Assembly (NCBI RefSeq): GCF_003583405.1
Contig: NZ_QXEC01000009.1
Span: 1-64,000 of the forward strand
Source of the DNA: Micromonospora radicis
GTDB taxonomy: Bacteria > Actinomycetota > Actinomycetes > Mycobacteriales > Micromonosporaceae
Length of the DNA stretch: 64,000 nucleotides
Reading direction: 5' to 3'
Part shown: one piece after another, positions 19,806-28,030 of the stretch
Position numbering within the stretch: position 1 is the first letter of the stretch
Layout of the letters: each line of letters opens with the position of its first letter
Notes under the pieces: model-generated
Seen by the model: the letters and a program-made list of their open reading frames with translations, nothing else
Told to the model about the DNA's origin: nothing
The model's database searches: none
Made by a program: the position numbers and the translations under genes

Positions 19806-21335
19806 ATGAGCAACGGGTGGGTGCTGCCCGACGAGGTACTTCGGGACGCACCGGCGTACACGCCGCGTCCCGGCGAGCTCGCGGATCTGGAGCTGCTGCT
19901 GATCGGTGCGTACGCGCCGTTGACCGGTTTCCTGACCCGCGCCGACCTGGTCTCGGTCAGCCGCCGGGGCCGGCTGGTCGACGGCACGCCGTGGCCGGTG
20001 GCGGTGACCCTCCAGGTGCCCTCGGCCCTGTTGCGCGAGTTCGACCTCGCCGACCCGGACCGCCGCACCCTGGTGCTCACCGACGGCGAGGGCGCCCCGG
20101 TGGCGGCGCTGGAGGTCGCCGACACCTGGCAGGTACGCGACGGGGTGGCCGGGGTCGGCGGCAGCGTCCGCCGGCTCGGCGACGGCGGGCACGGGCCGTT
20201 CCAGCGGCTGCGCCGCACCCCGGCGGAGATCCGCGCGCTGCTGCCACCCGGACGGGTGCTCGGCGTCGTCGCCGACCGTCCGCTGCACCGGCCGCAGCTG
20301 GCCCAGATCGCCCATGCCGTGCGTACCCTCAGCGCGCACCTGCTGATCATGATCCCGGTCGGCGAGGACGGCACCGGCGGCCTGCCACCGGAGGCGCTGG
20401 TCCGCAGCGTCTTCGCCGCCCGCGACCGGATGCCACCGGCGACCCTGGTCGCCGTGCCACTGGCCCGGGGTCGGGACGAGATCGGCGAGGCGCTGCTGCG
20501 GGCCCGGGTCTCCGCCGCGTACGGCGTCACCCACCTGCTCTCCACCGGGGACATGCTCTCCGGTGCCGGGCTACGGGTGCTGGTGCCGCGCGAGTTGGCG
20601 TACGACAACCGGGACGGCCAGTGGCGTTGGCGCGAGGACATCCCGCCGCGCAACCGTCGGCTGGCGCTCACCCACGACGAGATCGAGGACCTGCTCGACC
20701 GGGGCTTCCCGCTGCCCGAGTGGCACACCCCGCCGGCGGTGGCGAAGGAACTCAGCCGGGCCCGGCCGCCGCGGCGGTACCGGGGGCTGGTGGTGTTCCT
20801 GACCGGGCTGAGCGGCTCCGGCAAGTCGACCATCGCCCGTGGTCTCGCCGACGCGCTGCGGGAGCAGGGTGAGCGTACGGTCACCCTGCTCGACGGTGAC
20901 GTGGTGCGCCGTGAGCTGACCGCGGGGCTGGGCTTCAGCAAGGCCGACCGGGACACCAACGTACGACGGATCGGGTGGGTGGCCGCCGAGATCGCCCGGC
21001 ACCGGGGCATCGGCGTCTGCTGCCCGATCGCACCGTACGCGCAGGCCCGGGCGACGGCCCGGGAGATGGCCACCGCGGCGGGCGCCGGGTTCGTCTTGGT
21101 CCACGTCGCCACGCCGCTGGAGGTCTGCGAACGCCGCGACCGCAAGGGGCTGTACGCGCGGGCGCGCGCCGGCCTACTCACCGGGATGACCGGCATCGAC
21201 GACCCGTACGAGGAGCCGACCGACGCCGACCTGGTGATCGACACCAGCGACCTCGACGTGGACGAGGCGGTCCAGCACGTGTTGCACCACCTGACCGAGA
21301 CCGGCTGGGTGGAGCCGCGCCTACCAGCGCTCTGA
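19806..21335 (+). CDS. APS kinase fused to a degenerate ATP-sulfurylase-like domain
   Basis: A 509-residue two-domain protein. The C-terminal domain (about 330-505) is a normal adenylylsulfate kinase: P-loop GLSGSGKST, LDGDVVRRELTAGLGFS, RDTNVRRIGWVA and KGLYARARAG, so it should make PAPS from APS. The N-terminal part (about 1-320) follows the ATP-sulfurylase fold but lacks its active sites. Where QTRNPLHRAH is expected it has VADRPLHRPQ, and where GRDHAG is expected it has STGDMLSG. Sulfurylase activity is therefore doubtful. No other sulfate-assimilation gene is near, and the next gene, 19 bp away, is GalT-like. ATG 19806 follows a G-rich stretch. Confidence 0.87.
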   Translation: MSNGWVLPDEVLRDAPAYTPRPGELADLELLLIGAYAPLTGFLTRADLVSVSRRGRLVDGTPWPVAVTLQVPSALLREFDLADPDRRTLVLTDGEGAPVAALEVADTWQVRDGVAGVGGSVRRLGDGGHGPFQRLRRTPAEIRALLPPGRVLGVVADRPLHRPQLAQIAHAVRTLSAHLLIMIPVGEDGTGGLPPEALVRSVFAARDRMPPATLVAVPLARGRDEIGEALLRARVSAAYGVTHLLSTGDMLSGAGLRVLVPRELAYDNRDGQWRWREDIPPRNRRLALTHDEIEDLLDRGFPLPEWHTPPAVAKELSRARPPRRYRGLVVFLTGLSGSGKSTIARGLADALREQGERTVTLLDGDVVRRELTAGLGFSKADRDTNVRRIGWVAAEIARHRGIGVCCPIAPYAQARATAREMATAAGAGFVLVHVATPLEVCERRDRKGLYARARAGLLTGMTGIDDPYEEPTDADLVIDTSDLDVDEAVQHVLHHLTETGWVEPRLPAL

Positions 21336-21354
21336 CGAGGGAGCTGTCCTTCCG

Positions 21355-22464
21355 ATGGTCCAAGCTCAACCGCGGCCGCTGGCCGCGATGAAGCGTACGG
21401 CGCTCACCCTGGCCGACGGTCGTGAGCTGATCTACTTCGACGAGCGCGACGACGTCGTCCGGGACCAGCCGGACCGGCGCGAGTTGCCGCCGCCCCCGCC
21501 CGCCTCCCAGTTGCGTTACGACCCGCTGACCGGCGAGTGGGTGGCGCTGGCCGTGCACCGGCAGACCCGCACCTTCCTGCCACCGGCCGAGCAGTGTCCG
21601 CTCTGCCCCTCGACGGCTGACCGGCTCAGTGAGATCCCGGCGTCGGACTACGCCGTCGCGGTCTTCGAGAACCGGTTTCCGGCGTTCAGCGGACGGGTGG
21701 TCGAGGAACCAGCCGAGATGACCCCGTTCACGCCGGTCCGGCCCGGACACGGGCGCTGCGAGGTGGTCTGCTTCACCGACGACCACCACGCCAGCTTCGC
21801 CAGCCTGCCGCCGCGCCGGGTACGCACCGTACTCGACGCGCTCGCCGACCGGACCGAGGTCCTCGGCGGTCTGGACGGGGTCGAGCAGGTCTTCTGCTTC
21901 GAGAACCGGGGCGTGGAGATCGGGGTGACCCTGCACCATCCGCACGGGCAGATCTACGCGTACCCGTTCCTTCCGCCACGTACCCGGTCCCTGCTGGCCG
22001 CGGCCCGCCGGCACGCGGAGCGCACCGACGGCCGCAACCTCTACGCCGACGTGCTCGCCGCCGAACGCGCCGCCGGTGACCGGGTGGTGGCGACCAACGA
22101 ACACTGGACGGCGTACGTCCCCGCCGCCGCCCGGTGGCCGTTCGAGGTGCACGTCGCACCGCACCGGCCGGTGCCGGACATCCCGGCGTTGACCGAAGCC
22201 GAACGGGACGCCTTCGGCCCGCTCTACCTGGACCTGCTGCGGCGCTTCGACGGGCTGTTCGACAGCCCGATGCCGTACATCGCCGCCTGGCACCAGGCGC
22301 CGGTCCGCGTCGACCGCGAACTGGGCCACCTGCACCTGCAGTTGTTCAGCATCCGGCGGGCGGCCGACAAGCTGAAGTACCTGGCCGGCTCCGAGTCCGG
22401 CATGGGTGTCTTCATCAACGACATCGCCCCGGAACGCGCCGCCGAACTCCTCCGCGCCGCCTGA
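21355..22464 (+). CDS. galT: Galactose-1-phosphate uridylyltransferase family protein
   Basis: A 369-residue GalT/HIT-superfamily nucleotidyltransferase. CPLCPS (about residues 82-87) is the zinc Cys pair, LHHPHGQIYAYPF carries the nucleotidylated His of the HPH motif, and the second domain shows HLHLQLFSIRRA. The classical reaction exchanges UMP between UDP-glucose and galactose-1-phosphate (Leloir pathway). No galK or galE lies nearby and the immediate upstream partner is an APS-kinase fusion, so another nucleotidyl transfer is possible. ATG 21355 has GAGGGAG about 11 bp upstream; ATG 21388 (MKRTALTLADGRELIYFDE) is a possible alternative. Confidence 0.85.
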   Translation: MVQAQPRPLAAMKRTALTLADGRELIYFDERDDVVRDQPDRRELPPPPPASQLRYDPLTGEWVALAVHRQTRTFLPPAEQCPLCPSTADRLSEIPASDYAVAVFENRFPAFSGRVVEEPAEMTPFTPVRPGHGRCEVVCFTDDHHASFASLPPRRVRTVLDALADRTEVLGGLDGVEQVFCFENRGVEIGVTLHHPHGQIYAYPFLPPRTRSLLAAARRHAERTDGRNLYADVLAAERAAGDRVVATNEHWTAYVPAAARWPFEVHVAPHRPVPDIPALTEAERDAFGPLYLDLLRRFDGLFDSPMPYIAAWHQAPVRVDRELGHLHLQLFSIRRAADKLKYLAGSESGMGVFINDIAPERAAELLRAA

Positions 22465-22575
22465 CCTCCACCTCGCCCGTTCCCCCTCCCCCGGCTGCCG
22501 CCCCGTCCCCGGCTGTCGGCTGTCGACCCGTCCCCGGCTGCCGCCCCGGGCCTGCCCCCGTACCCCTGCTTGCGC

Positions 22576-22671
22576 CTTTGCTCTGCTTCAACGGACGCAA
22601 CGGCTTCCGGCCGGGCAGTGCGCCGGCGGGCCACCGCGGCCGGCTGATGCGTGGGTTGAAGCAGAGCAAAG
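22576..22671. repeat. Perfect 17-bp inverted repeat (ctttgctctgcttcaac)
   Basis: Arms at 22576-22592 and 22655-22671 are exact complements. Pairing extends inwards with mismatches for a few more bases around a 62-bp interior. The arms have much lower GC than their surroundings, suggesting an inserted palindromic element rather than local drift. Confidence 0.7.
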
Positions 22672-22759
22672 GGTGGCGATGTGAGGTCCGGTCGGACAGC
22701 GCGGAGGGCGCGGGAAGGCCCGGACAGCGGGGCGCGCCGGACACGGCCGGACAGCAGGG

Positions 22760-22789
22760 CGCGGGGGGCCCGGGACAGGGCCCCCCGCG
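22760..22789. terminator. GC-only hairpin, possible galT terminator
   Basis: A perfect 12-bp stem (22760-22771 with 22778-22789) around a 6-nt loop, nearly all G:C and without a T-tract. It lies about 300 bp after galT. Confidence 0.4.
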
Positions 22790-22905
22790 GGGAAGGGACG
22801 GCTGGACGGGACTGGCATCTCGTCCACCCAGGTCAACGAGGCGCGCCGGGACAGGTGACGCCGGCTGGCGTGTCTTCGTGTGACACGCGGTACGCGCCGG
22901 GTAAG

Positions 22906-22945
22906 CACCGAGCCCGCCGGGCCATGGTGGCCGGCGGGCTCGGTG
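22906..22945 (-). terminator. Terminator downstream of icd
   Basis: A perfect 15-bp stem (22906-22920 with 22931-22945) and 10-nt loop lie just past the icd stop codon (22960-22962) in its direction of transcription. It could also stop transcripts arriving from galT. Confidence 0.75.
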
Positions 22946-22959
22946 GGTGCGGACGGGAC

Positions 22960-24177
22960 TCAGGCGGCGAGGCGACGCGCCAGGTTCTCGTCGAGCGTGT
23001 TCATGAACTCGTCGGTGGTCAGCCACGGCGCGTCCCGCGAGATGAGCAACGAGAGGTCCTTGGTCATCTGGCCGCCCTCGACGGTGTCGACGATGACCTG
23101 CTCCAGGGTGTTGGCGAACTCGGTGACCGCCGGGGTGCTGTCCAGCTTGCCGCGGTGCGCCAGGCCCCGGGTCCAGGCGTAGATCGAGGCGATCGGGTTG
23201 GTCGAGGTCTTCTCGCCCTTCTGCCACTGCCGGTAGTGCCGGGTGACGGTGCCGTGCGCGGCCTCGGCCTCGACGGTGCGGCCGTCGGGCGACAGCAGGA
23301 CCGAGGTCATCAGGCCGAGCGAGCCGAAGCCCTGCGCGACGGTGTCGGACTGCACGTCACCGTCGTAGTTCTTGCAGGCCCAGACGTACCCGCCCGCCCA
23401 CTTGAGCGCGGCGGCGACCATGTCGTCGATCAGCCGGTGCTCGTAGGTGAGGCCGGCGGCGTCGAACTCCGCCTTGAACTCGTTCTCGAACACCTCGGCG
23501 AAGATGTCCTTGAACCGGCCGTCGTACGCCTTGAGGATGGTGTTCTTGGTCGACATGTAGACCGGGTAGCCACGGTCCAGGCCGTACCGGAACGAGGCCC
23601 GGGCGAAGTCCCGGATCGACTCGTCGTAGTTGTACATACCCATCGCGATGCCGCCGCCGGGGAAGTTGGCGACCTCCATCTCGACCGGGTTCGAGCCGTC
23701 GGCCGGGGTGTAGGTGATGGTCACCGTACCCGGGCCGGGGACGACGAAGTCGGTGGCCTTGTACTGGTCACCGTGGGCGTGCCGGCCGATGATGATCGGC
23801 TTGGTCCAGCCGGGGACCAGCCGCGGCACGTTGGACATGATGATCGGCTCACGGAAGACCACGCCGCCGAGGATGTTGCGGATGGTGCCGTTCGGCGACC
23901 GCCACATCTTCTTCAGCCCGAACTCTTCCACCCGGGCCTCGTCCGGGGTGATGGTGGCGCACTTGACGCCGACGCCGTGCTCCTTGATGGCGTTGGCGGC
24001 GTCGATGGTGACCTGGTCGTCGGTGGCGTCGCGGTGCTGGATCGACAGGTCGTAGTAGTGCAGGTCGACGTCGAGGTAGGGCAGGATCAGCTGCTCCCGG
24101 ATCTGCTTCCAGATGATCCGGGTCATCTCGTCGCCGTCGAGCTCCACGACCGGGTTGTTTACCTTGATCTTCGCCAT
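22960..24177 (-). CDS. icd: NADP-dependent isocitrate dehydrogenase
   Basis: A homodimer-type enzyme of 405 residues that converts isocitrate to 2-oxoglutarate in the TCA cycle with NADPH formation. It belongs to the eukaryote-like IDH class: start [21 protein letters not shown], substrate motif [12 protein letters not shown], and metal-binding [11 protein letters not shown] near residue 270. Length is standard. ATG 24177 has GAGAGGAG 9 bp upstream. A 15-bp hairpin terminator follows the gene. Confidence 0.96.
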   Translation of the reverse strand: MAKIKVNNPVVELDGDEMTRIIWKQIREQLILPYLDVDLHYYDLSIQHRDATDDQVTIDAANAIKEHGVGVKCATITPDEARVEEFGLKKMWRSPNGTIRNILGGVVFREPIIMSNVPRLVPGWTKPIIIGRHAHGDQYKATDFVVPGPGTVTITYTPADGSNPVEMEVANFPGGGIAMGMYNYDESIRDFARASFRYGLDRGYPVYMSTKNTILKAYDGRFKDIFAEVFENEFKAEFDAAGLTYEHRLIDDMVAAALKWAGGYVWACKNYDGDVQSDTVAQGFGSLGLMTSVLLSPDGRTVEAEAAHGTVTRHYRQWQKGEKTSTNPIASIYAWTRGLAHRGKLDSTPAVTEFANTLEQVIVDTVEGGQMTKDLSLLISRDAPWLTTDEFMNTLDENLARRLAA

Positions 24178-24352
24178 CGGCCGGCGCTCCTCTCGGGGGA
24201 CACATGCTCAAGCAGTACGAGCGTACTGGATCCGCCTCGACCGGAAACGTCGCGGCCACCCGTTCGCCGATGGCACGGGCCGGACACGGCCCGTCGGGCC
24301 CGACGCGGCTATACCCCGCCGGGCCCGACGCATGCTCGGGCGACGCCCCGGT

Positions 24353-24751
24353 TCAGGCGGCCCCCTCCGGGCCGTGTACCCACTGCACCAGTTGCAGGAC
24401 GACCCCGTTGGGGTCGGTGACCTGGAAGAACCGCTCCCCCCAGGGCTCGGTCTGGATCGGCGTGGTGATCGGCACACCGGCGGCCTGGATCCGGGCGTAC
24501 TCGGCGTCGACGTCGTCCACCACGAAGGCGACGAGCACGCCCGCCGCCCGCTGGGTCTTCAGGCTCGACGGCTGGAGGCTGGCCAGCCCGGTACGCAGGA
24601 AGATCAGGTTGAAGCCGACCCCGTCCCGGGTCAGCGAGACGAACCCGTCGGCCGCCATCTCCTCCCGGAACCCGAAGTGCTGCTGGACGAACGCGGCCGA
24701 GGCCGGCACGTCGTCGACGTTGAGCGAGATGGCCGCTGCGGTGATCTGCAC
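24353..24751 (-). CDS. VOC-family (glyoxalase/bleomycin-resistance fold) protein
   Basis: A single-domain protein of 132 residues with two beta-alpha-beta-beta-beta modules. ISLNVDDVPASAAFVQQHFGF opens the first; FVVDDVDAEYARIQAAGV and FFQVTDPNGVVLQLVQWV close the second. Such proteins are metalloenzymes or drug-binding resistance proteins; substrate unknown. Two GTG codons compete for start: AGGGA lies about 6 bp before 24751 but directly abuts 24757, so 24751 is chosen. It is divergent from a TetR gene across a palindromic operator, so it is probably that regulator's target. Confidence 0.83.
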   Translation of the reverse strand: MQITAAAISLNVDDVPASAAFVQQHFGFREEMAADGFVSLTRDGVGFNLIFLRTGLASLQPSSLKTQRAAGVLVAFVVDDVDAEYARIQAAGVPITTPIQTEPWGERFFQVTDPNGVVLQLVQWVHGPEGAA

Positions 24752-24780
24752 GCGCACTCCCTGAGAACGGAAACCTTACT

Positions 24781-24809
24781 TCGTACAGTGTACAACGTAC
24801 TGCGTACGA
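24781..24809. promoter_or_regulatory. Palindromic operator of four GTAC motifs at 7-bp spacing
   Basis: GTAC occurs at 24783, 24790, 24797 and 24804, giving a 29-bp dyad bounded by tcgtac and gtacga. The centre is at 24795, between the VOC gene (start 24751, minus) and the TetR gene (start about 24835, plus). Size and symmetry suit two TetR dimers bound on adjacent faces. Binding is inferred. Confidence 0.65.
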
Positions 24810-24834
24810 CGATTTGACCTGCGAAGATCGGAGG

Positions 24835-25611
24835 GTGTCCCATCGCACCGGCGGCGGCGATCCCGCCCACACCCTCCGCCTGCTCTGGCGGCAGCCCGAC
24901 GCGGGCGCCCGACGCGGCCCACGCCAGGGTCGCTCCCTCGACGACATCGTCGCGTCCGCCATCGCGCTGGCGGACGCCGAGGGACTGGACGCGGTGACCA
25001 TGCGGGCGCTCGGCCAGGCCGTCGGCGCGGCACCGATGACCCTCTACACGTACGTGCCGGGCAAGGCCGAGCTGCTCGACCTGATGCTGGACGCGATCTA
25101 CGCGGAGCTACCCCGACCGGACCGCTCGGGCGAGTCGTGGCGCAGCCGGGTGGCGGCGCTCGCCCGGGACAACCGCGAACTCTTCGCCGCCCACCCCTGG
25201 GCCGCCGAGGTCGCCACCGGCCGGCCGCCGCTGGGCCCCGGCCTGATGGCGAAGTACGAACACGAGTTGCGCGCCTTCGACGACACCGGGCTGGACGACG
25301 TGACCCGGGACGCCGCGTTGACCTTCGTACTCGACTTCGTCCGGGCCGCGGCCCGCTCGGCGGCGGAGGCCCGATCGGCCCGGCAGGACAGCGCCTGGAC
25401 CGACGAACAGTGGTGGGCGGCGAACGCACCGCTGCTCGCGCAGGTGCTCGACGAACGGCGGTACCCGACCGCCGTCCGGGTCGGCGCCGCGGCGGGCGCC
25501 GCCCAGAACGCCGCCTATGATCCCGACCAGGCGTACGAGTTCGGCCTGGCCCGCGTCCTCGACGCCCTCACCGTGCTGATCGACGGACGCGCCGACGCCG
25601 GTCGACCATGA
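24835..25611 (+). CDS. TetR/AcrR-family transcriptional regulator
   Basis: A 258-residue repressor. The N-terminal helix-turn-helix (about residues 30-75) includes IVASAIALADAEGLDAVTMRALGQAVG then MTLYTYVPGKAELLDLMLD. The C-terminal ligand domain is of the tetracycline-repressor type. Divergent from the VOC gene with a GTAC-rich dyad between them, it probably represses both. The start is uncertain: GTG 24835 directly follows GGAGG, leaving no spacer, and TTG 24814 is the only upstream alternative in frame. The first 25 residues are not conserved domain sequence. Confidence 0.85.
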   Translation: MSHRTGGGDPAHTLRLLWRQPDAGARRGPRQGRSLDDIVASAIALADAEGLDAVTMRALGQAVGAAPMTLYTYVPGKAELLDLMLDAIYAELPRPDRSGESWRSRVAALARDNRELFAAHPWAAEVATGRPPLGPGLMAKYEHELRAFDDTGLDDVTRDAALTFVLDFVRAAARSAAEARSARQDSAWTDEQWWAANAPLLAQVLDERRYPTAVRVGAAAGAAQNAAYDPDQAYEFGLARVLDALTVLIDGRADAGRP

Positions 25612-25612
25612 C

Positions 25613-25666
25613 GACCAAGAGGTTTGCGTCCCGGATCGACTTCACCGAGACGCAAACCTCTTGGTC
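25613..25666. terminator. 18-bp perfect inverted repeat between convergent tetR and mdh
   Basis: Arms 25613-25630 and 25649-25666 (gaccaagaggtttgcgtc and its complement) flank an 18-nt loop. The position, 1 bp after the tetR stop and 21 bp before the mdh stop, suits a bidirectional terminator. The arms are unusually A/T-rich for this genome, as in the repeat at 22576. Confidence 0.65.
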
Positions 25667-25687
25667 AACTCACCAGGGTGCGGGGAA

Positions 25688-26638
25688 TCACATGTTGGCG
25701 ACGTCGGCCTGCTTGGCGCGGACGGCCTCGGCGGCGGCGTTCAGGCTGGCCCGCTCGTCGGCGTCCAGGTCGGTCTCGACGACCCGCTTGACGCCCGTCG
25801 CACCGATCTCGGCCTCGACGCCCAGGTAGACGCCGGAGATGCCGTACTCGCCGTCGACCCAGGCGCAGACCGGCATGACCTCGCCGGAGTCCTCCGCGAC
25901 GGCCCTCGCCATCCGGGCGGCGGCGGCCGACGGGGCGTAGTACGCCGAACCGGTCTTGAGCAGCGCCACCACCTCGGCGCCGCCGTTGCGGGTCCGGACC
26001 ACCAGGTCCTCGATCTGCTCGGCCGGCATGACCTCGCGCAGCGGCTTGCCGCCGACGGTGCTCTTCGACGGGACCGGGACCATGGTGTCGCCGTGCGAGC
26101 CGAGGGTCAGCGTCTTTACCGACTTCACCGGTACGCCGAGCGCCTCGGCCACGAAGTTGGTGAACCGGGCGGTGTCCAGCATGCCGGCCTGGCCGAGCAC
26201 CCGCTGGTGCGGGAACTGGGTGGCGAGCTGGGCCAGCGCCGTCATCTCGTCCAGCGGGTTGGAGACCACGATCACCACGGCGTTCGGGGCGTACTTCGCG
26301 ACGTTCTCCGAGACCTGCCGGACGATCTTGGCGTTGGTCTCCAGCAGGTCCATCCGGCTCATCCCCGGCTTGCGCGGCAGACCGGCGGTGATCACCACGA
26401 CGTCGGAGCCCTCGATGGCCTCGTAGCCCTCGCCGTTCGGCCCGGTGGTGACGCCGACCACCTTGGTCTCGAAGCCCTCGACGGCCCGCGACTGGTTGAG
26501 GTCCAGGGCGAGACCGGCGGGCTTGCCCTCCACGATGTCGGTGATGACGACGGTGTCGAAGACGTCGTACTCGGCCAGGCGCTGTGCGGTGGTGGAGCCG
26601 TAGAATCCGGCGCCGACGACAGTGACTTTCTTACCCAT
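25688..26638 (-). CDS. mdh: Malate dehydrogenase
   Basis: An NAD-dependent TCA-cycle enzyme of 316 residues, of the LDH-like (tetrameric) MDH group. The Rossmann motif VVGAGFYGSTTA is at 7-18, the substrate loop is AGLPRKPGMSRMDLL, and the catalytic His is in TLGSHGDTMVP with VSNPLDEMT earlier. ATG 26638 has AGGGAG about 10 bp upstream. icd (same strand, 1.5 kb further left), sucCD and mdh are spread through the window rather than in one operon. Confidence 0.95.
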   Translation of the reverse strand: MGKKVTVVGAGFYGSTTAQRLAEYDVFDTVVITDIVEGKPAGLALDLNQSRAVEGFETKVVGVTTGPNGEGYEAIEGSDVVVITAGLPRKPGMSRMDLLETNAKIVRQVSENVAKYAPNAVVIVVSNPLDEMTALAQLATQFPHQRVLGQAGMLDTARFTNFVAEALGVPVKSVKTLTLGSHGDTMVPVPSKSTVGGKPLREVMPAEQIEDLVVRTRNGGAEVVALLKTGSAYYAPSAAAARMARAVAEDSGEVMPVCAWVDGEYGISGVYLGVEAEIGATGVKRVVETDLDADERASLNAAAEAVRAKQADVANM

Positions 26639-26737
26639 GGTCGTCCCACTCCCTGATACCAGTCGGTTTTCCGGACCGTATCAGCCATCCTGGCACCGAT
26701 CGGGCCAGGGGCGGACGGTTATGGGCCTTCCTTCACC

Positions 26738-27598
26738 TCAGTCGCGTTCGGCGCGCTCCACCACGTTGCTGAGGAGCATGGCCCGGGTCATCGGGCCGAC
26801 CCCACCGGGCATCGGCACCAGCTTGCCGGCGACCTCGACGACCTCCGGGTCCACGTCGCCGGTGTAGCGACCCTTGCCGTCCGAGCCGATCACCCGGGTG
26901 ATGCCGACGTCGACCACGACCGCACCCGGCGTGACCATGTCGGCGGTGAGCAGCCCGGGTACGCCGGCCGCCACGATCACGATGTCCGCACCGCGGGTGT
27001 GCGCCGCGAGGTCGAGGGTGCCGGTGTGGCACAACGTGACCGTGGCGTTCTCGCTGCGCCGGGTGAGCAGCAGCCCGAGCGGGCGGCCGACCGTGTTGCC
27101 CCGGCCCACCACCGCGACGTTGGCGCCGCGCAGCGGCACGTCGTGCCGGCGGAGCAGCTCCACGATGCCGCGCGGGGTGCACGGCAGCGGCGCGTCGTAG
27201 CCGAGCACCAGCCGACCCAGGTTGACCGGGTGCAGGCCGTCGGCGTCCTTGTCCGGGTCGATCAGCTCCAGCACCCGCTGGGTGTCCAGGTGACCGGGCA
27301 GCGGCAGCTGGACGATGTAGCCGTGGCAGGCCGGGTCGGCGTTCAGCTCGGCGATGGTCCGGTCGACCTGCTCCTGGGTGGCGTCGGCCGGCAGCTCACG
27401 CCGGATCGAGGCGATGCCGACCTCGGCGCAGTCCCGGTGCTTTCCGTTGACGTACGCCTGGGAACCGGGATCACTCCCGACCAGCACCGTGCCGAGCCCC
27501 GGCACGGTGCCCCGTTCCGCCAGCGCCTTCACCCGCGCCCGCAGCTCGTCCTTGATCTCGGCCGCGGTCGCCTTGCCGTCCAGAAGCGTCGCCGTCAC
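26738..27598 (-). CDS. folD: Methylenetetrahydrofolate dehydrogenase/cyclohydrolase
   Basis: A bifunctional one-carbon enzyme (286 residues) that interconverts 5,10-methylene- and 10-formyl-tetrahydrofolate. 10-formyl-THF is the donor used by PurN and PurH, both encoded in this window. Motifs visible are [18 protein letters not shown] (catalytic Lys), [13 protein letters not shown], and the NADP site [16 protein letters not shown]. The start is GTG 27598. It lies about 100 bp upstream of mdh on the same strand. Confidence 0.96.
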   Translation of the reverse strand: MTATLLDGKATAAEIKDELRARVKALAERGTVPGLGTVLVGSDPGSQAYVNGKHRDCAEVGIASIRRELPADATQEQVDRTIAELNADPACHGYIVQLPLPGHLDTQRVLELIDPDKDADGLHPVNLGRLVLGYDAPLPCTPRGIVELLRRHDVPLRGANVAVVGRGNTVGRPLGLLLTRRSENATVTLCHTGTLDLAAHTRGADIVIVAAGVPGLLTADMVTPGAVVVDVGITRVIGSDGKGRYTGDVDPEVVEVAGKLVPMPGGVGPMTRAMLLSNVVERAERD

Positions 27599-28030
27599 GA
27601 GCAGATCGTCTCACGACCGGCACCGCCGACTCCGCCGACCACGGGGTCCGGGCGCCCCAGATCTCGGCAGCTACTTTCTGTGACGTGTGGTTAGTCACTT
27701 TGCGTAACGGGTTGCGGCATCGGTCCCAGTCGAGCAGGACGCCCGGGCATGAACCCACCCAACACGACGATCATGAACTTCGGGCACAGCCGGGCCGAAG
27801 GCTCACCTGAGCCTGCCGGACGTTCCCAGATTTCCGCAGCCCAGACCGGCAAACGCGAGCAATGCGTAGCACGGGCGCCGACCACCGACAAGGCGGGGGG
27901 TCTCATTCTGTTACCCGTTCGCAACCGCTACGTTGCCGACTCGCGGTGCACGACCTACCGTTGCCCGTCGTTGCGCAGAGTCACCCAACGCCGGGCCTGA
28001 CTGCACTGCGTGAGGATATGAGGAGGCTCA
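27599..28030. other. Divergent intergenic region folD / oppA
   Basis: 432 bp with no supported gene. It holds a gtgac...gtcac dyad (27680-27698) near the folD side. On the oppA side a possible promoter has TTCTGT (27906-27911), a 17-bp spacer and TACGTT (27929-27934). AGGAGG (28019-28025) is the oppA ribosome-binding site. Confidence 0.4.

Larger units (their letters stand above)
22465..22959. other. 495-bp intergenic region with several strong hairpins
   Basis: This region between the convergent genes galT and icd holds no supported gene. It contains a 17-bp inverted repeat (22576-22671), a GC-only 12-bp hairpin (22760-22789), a small gcgtgtc/gacacgc hairpin (22868-22888) and the icd terminator (22906-22945), plus scattered ccggacag direct repeats. 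Confidence 0.7.

Noticed and set aside
19806-21335. Ordinary bifunctional sulfate-activating enzyme
   Set aside because: The kinase half is convincing, but both ATP-sulfurylase active-site motifs are missing, so the bifunctional label is not supported.
27691-27924. 77-residue minus-strand frame upstream of folD
   Set aside because: Poor GC3 bias and no start signal; it lies in a divergent promoter region.
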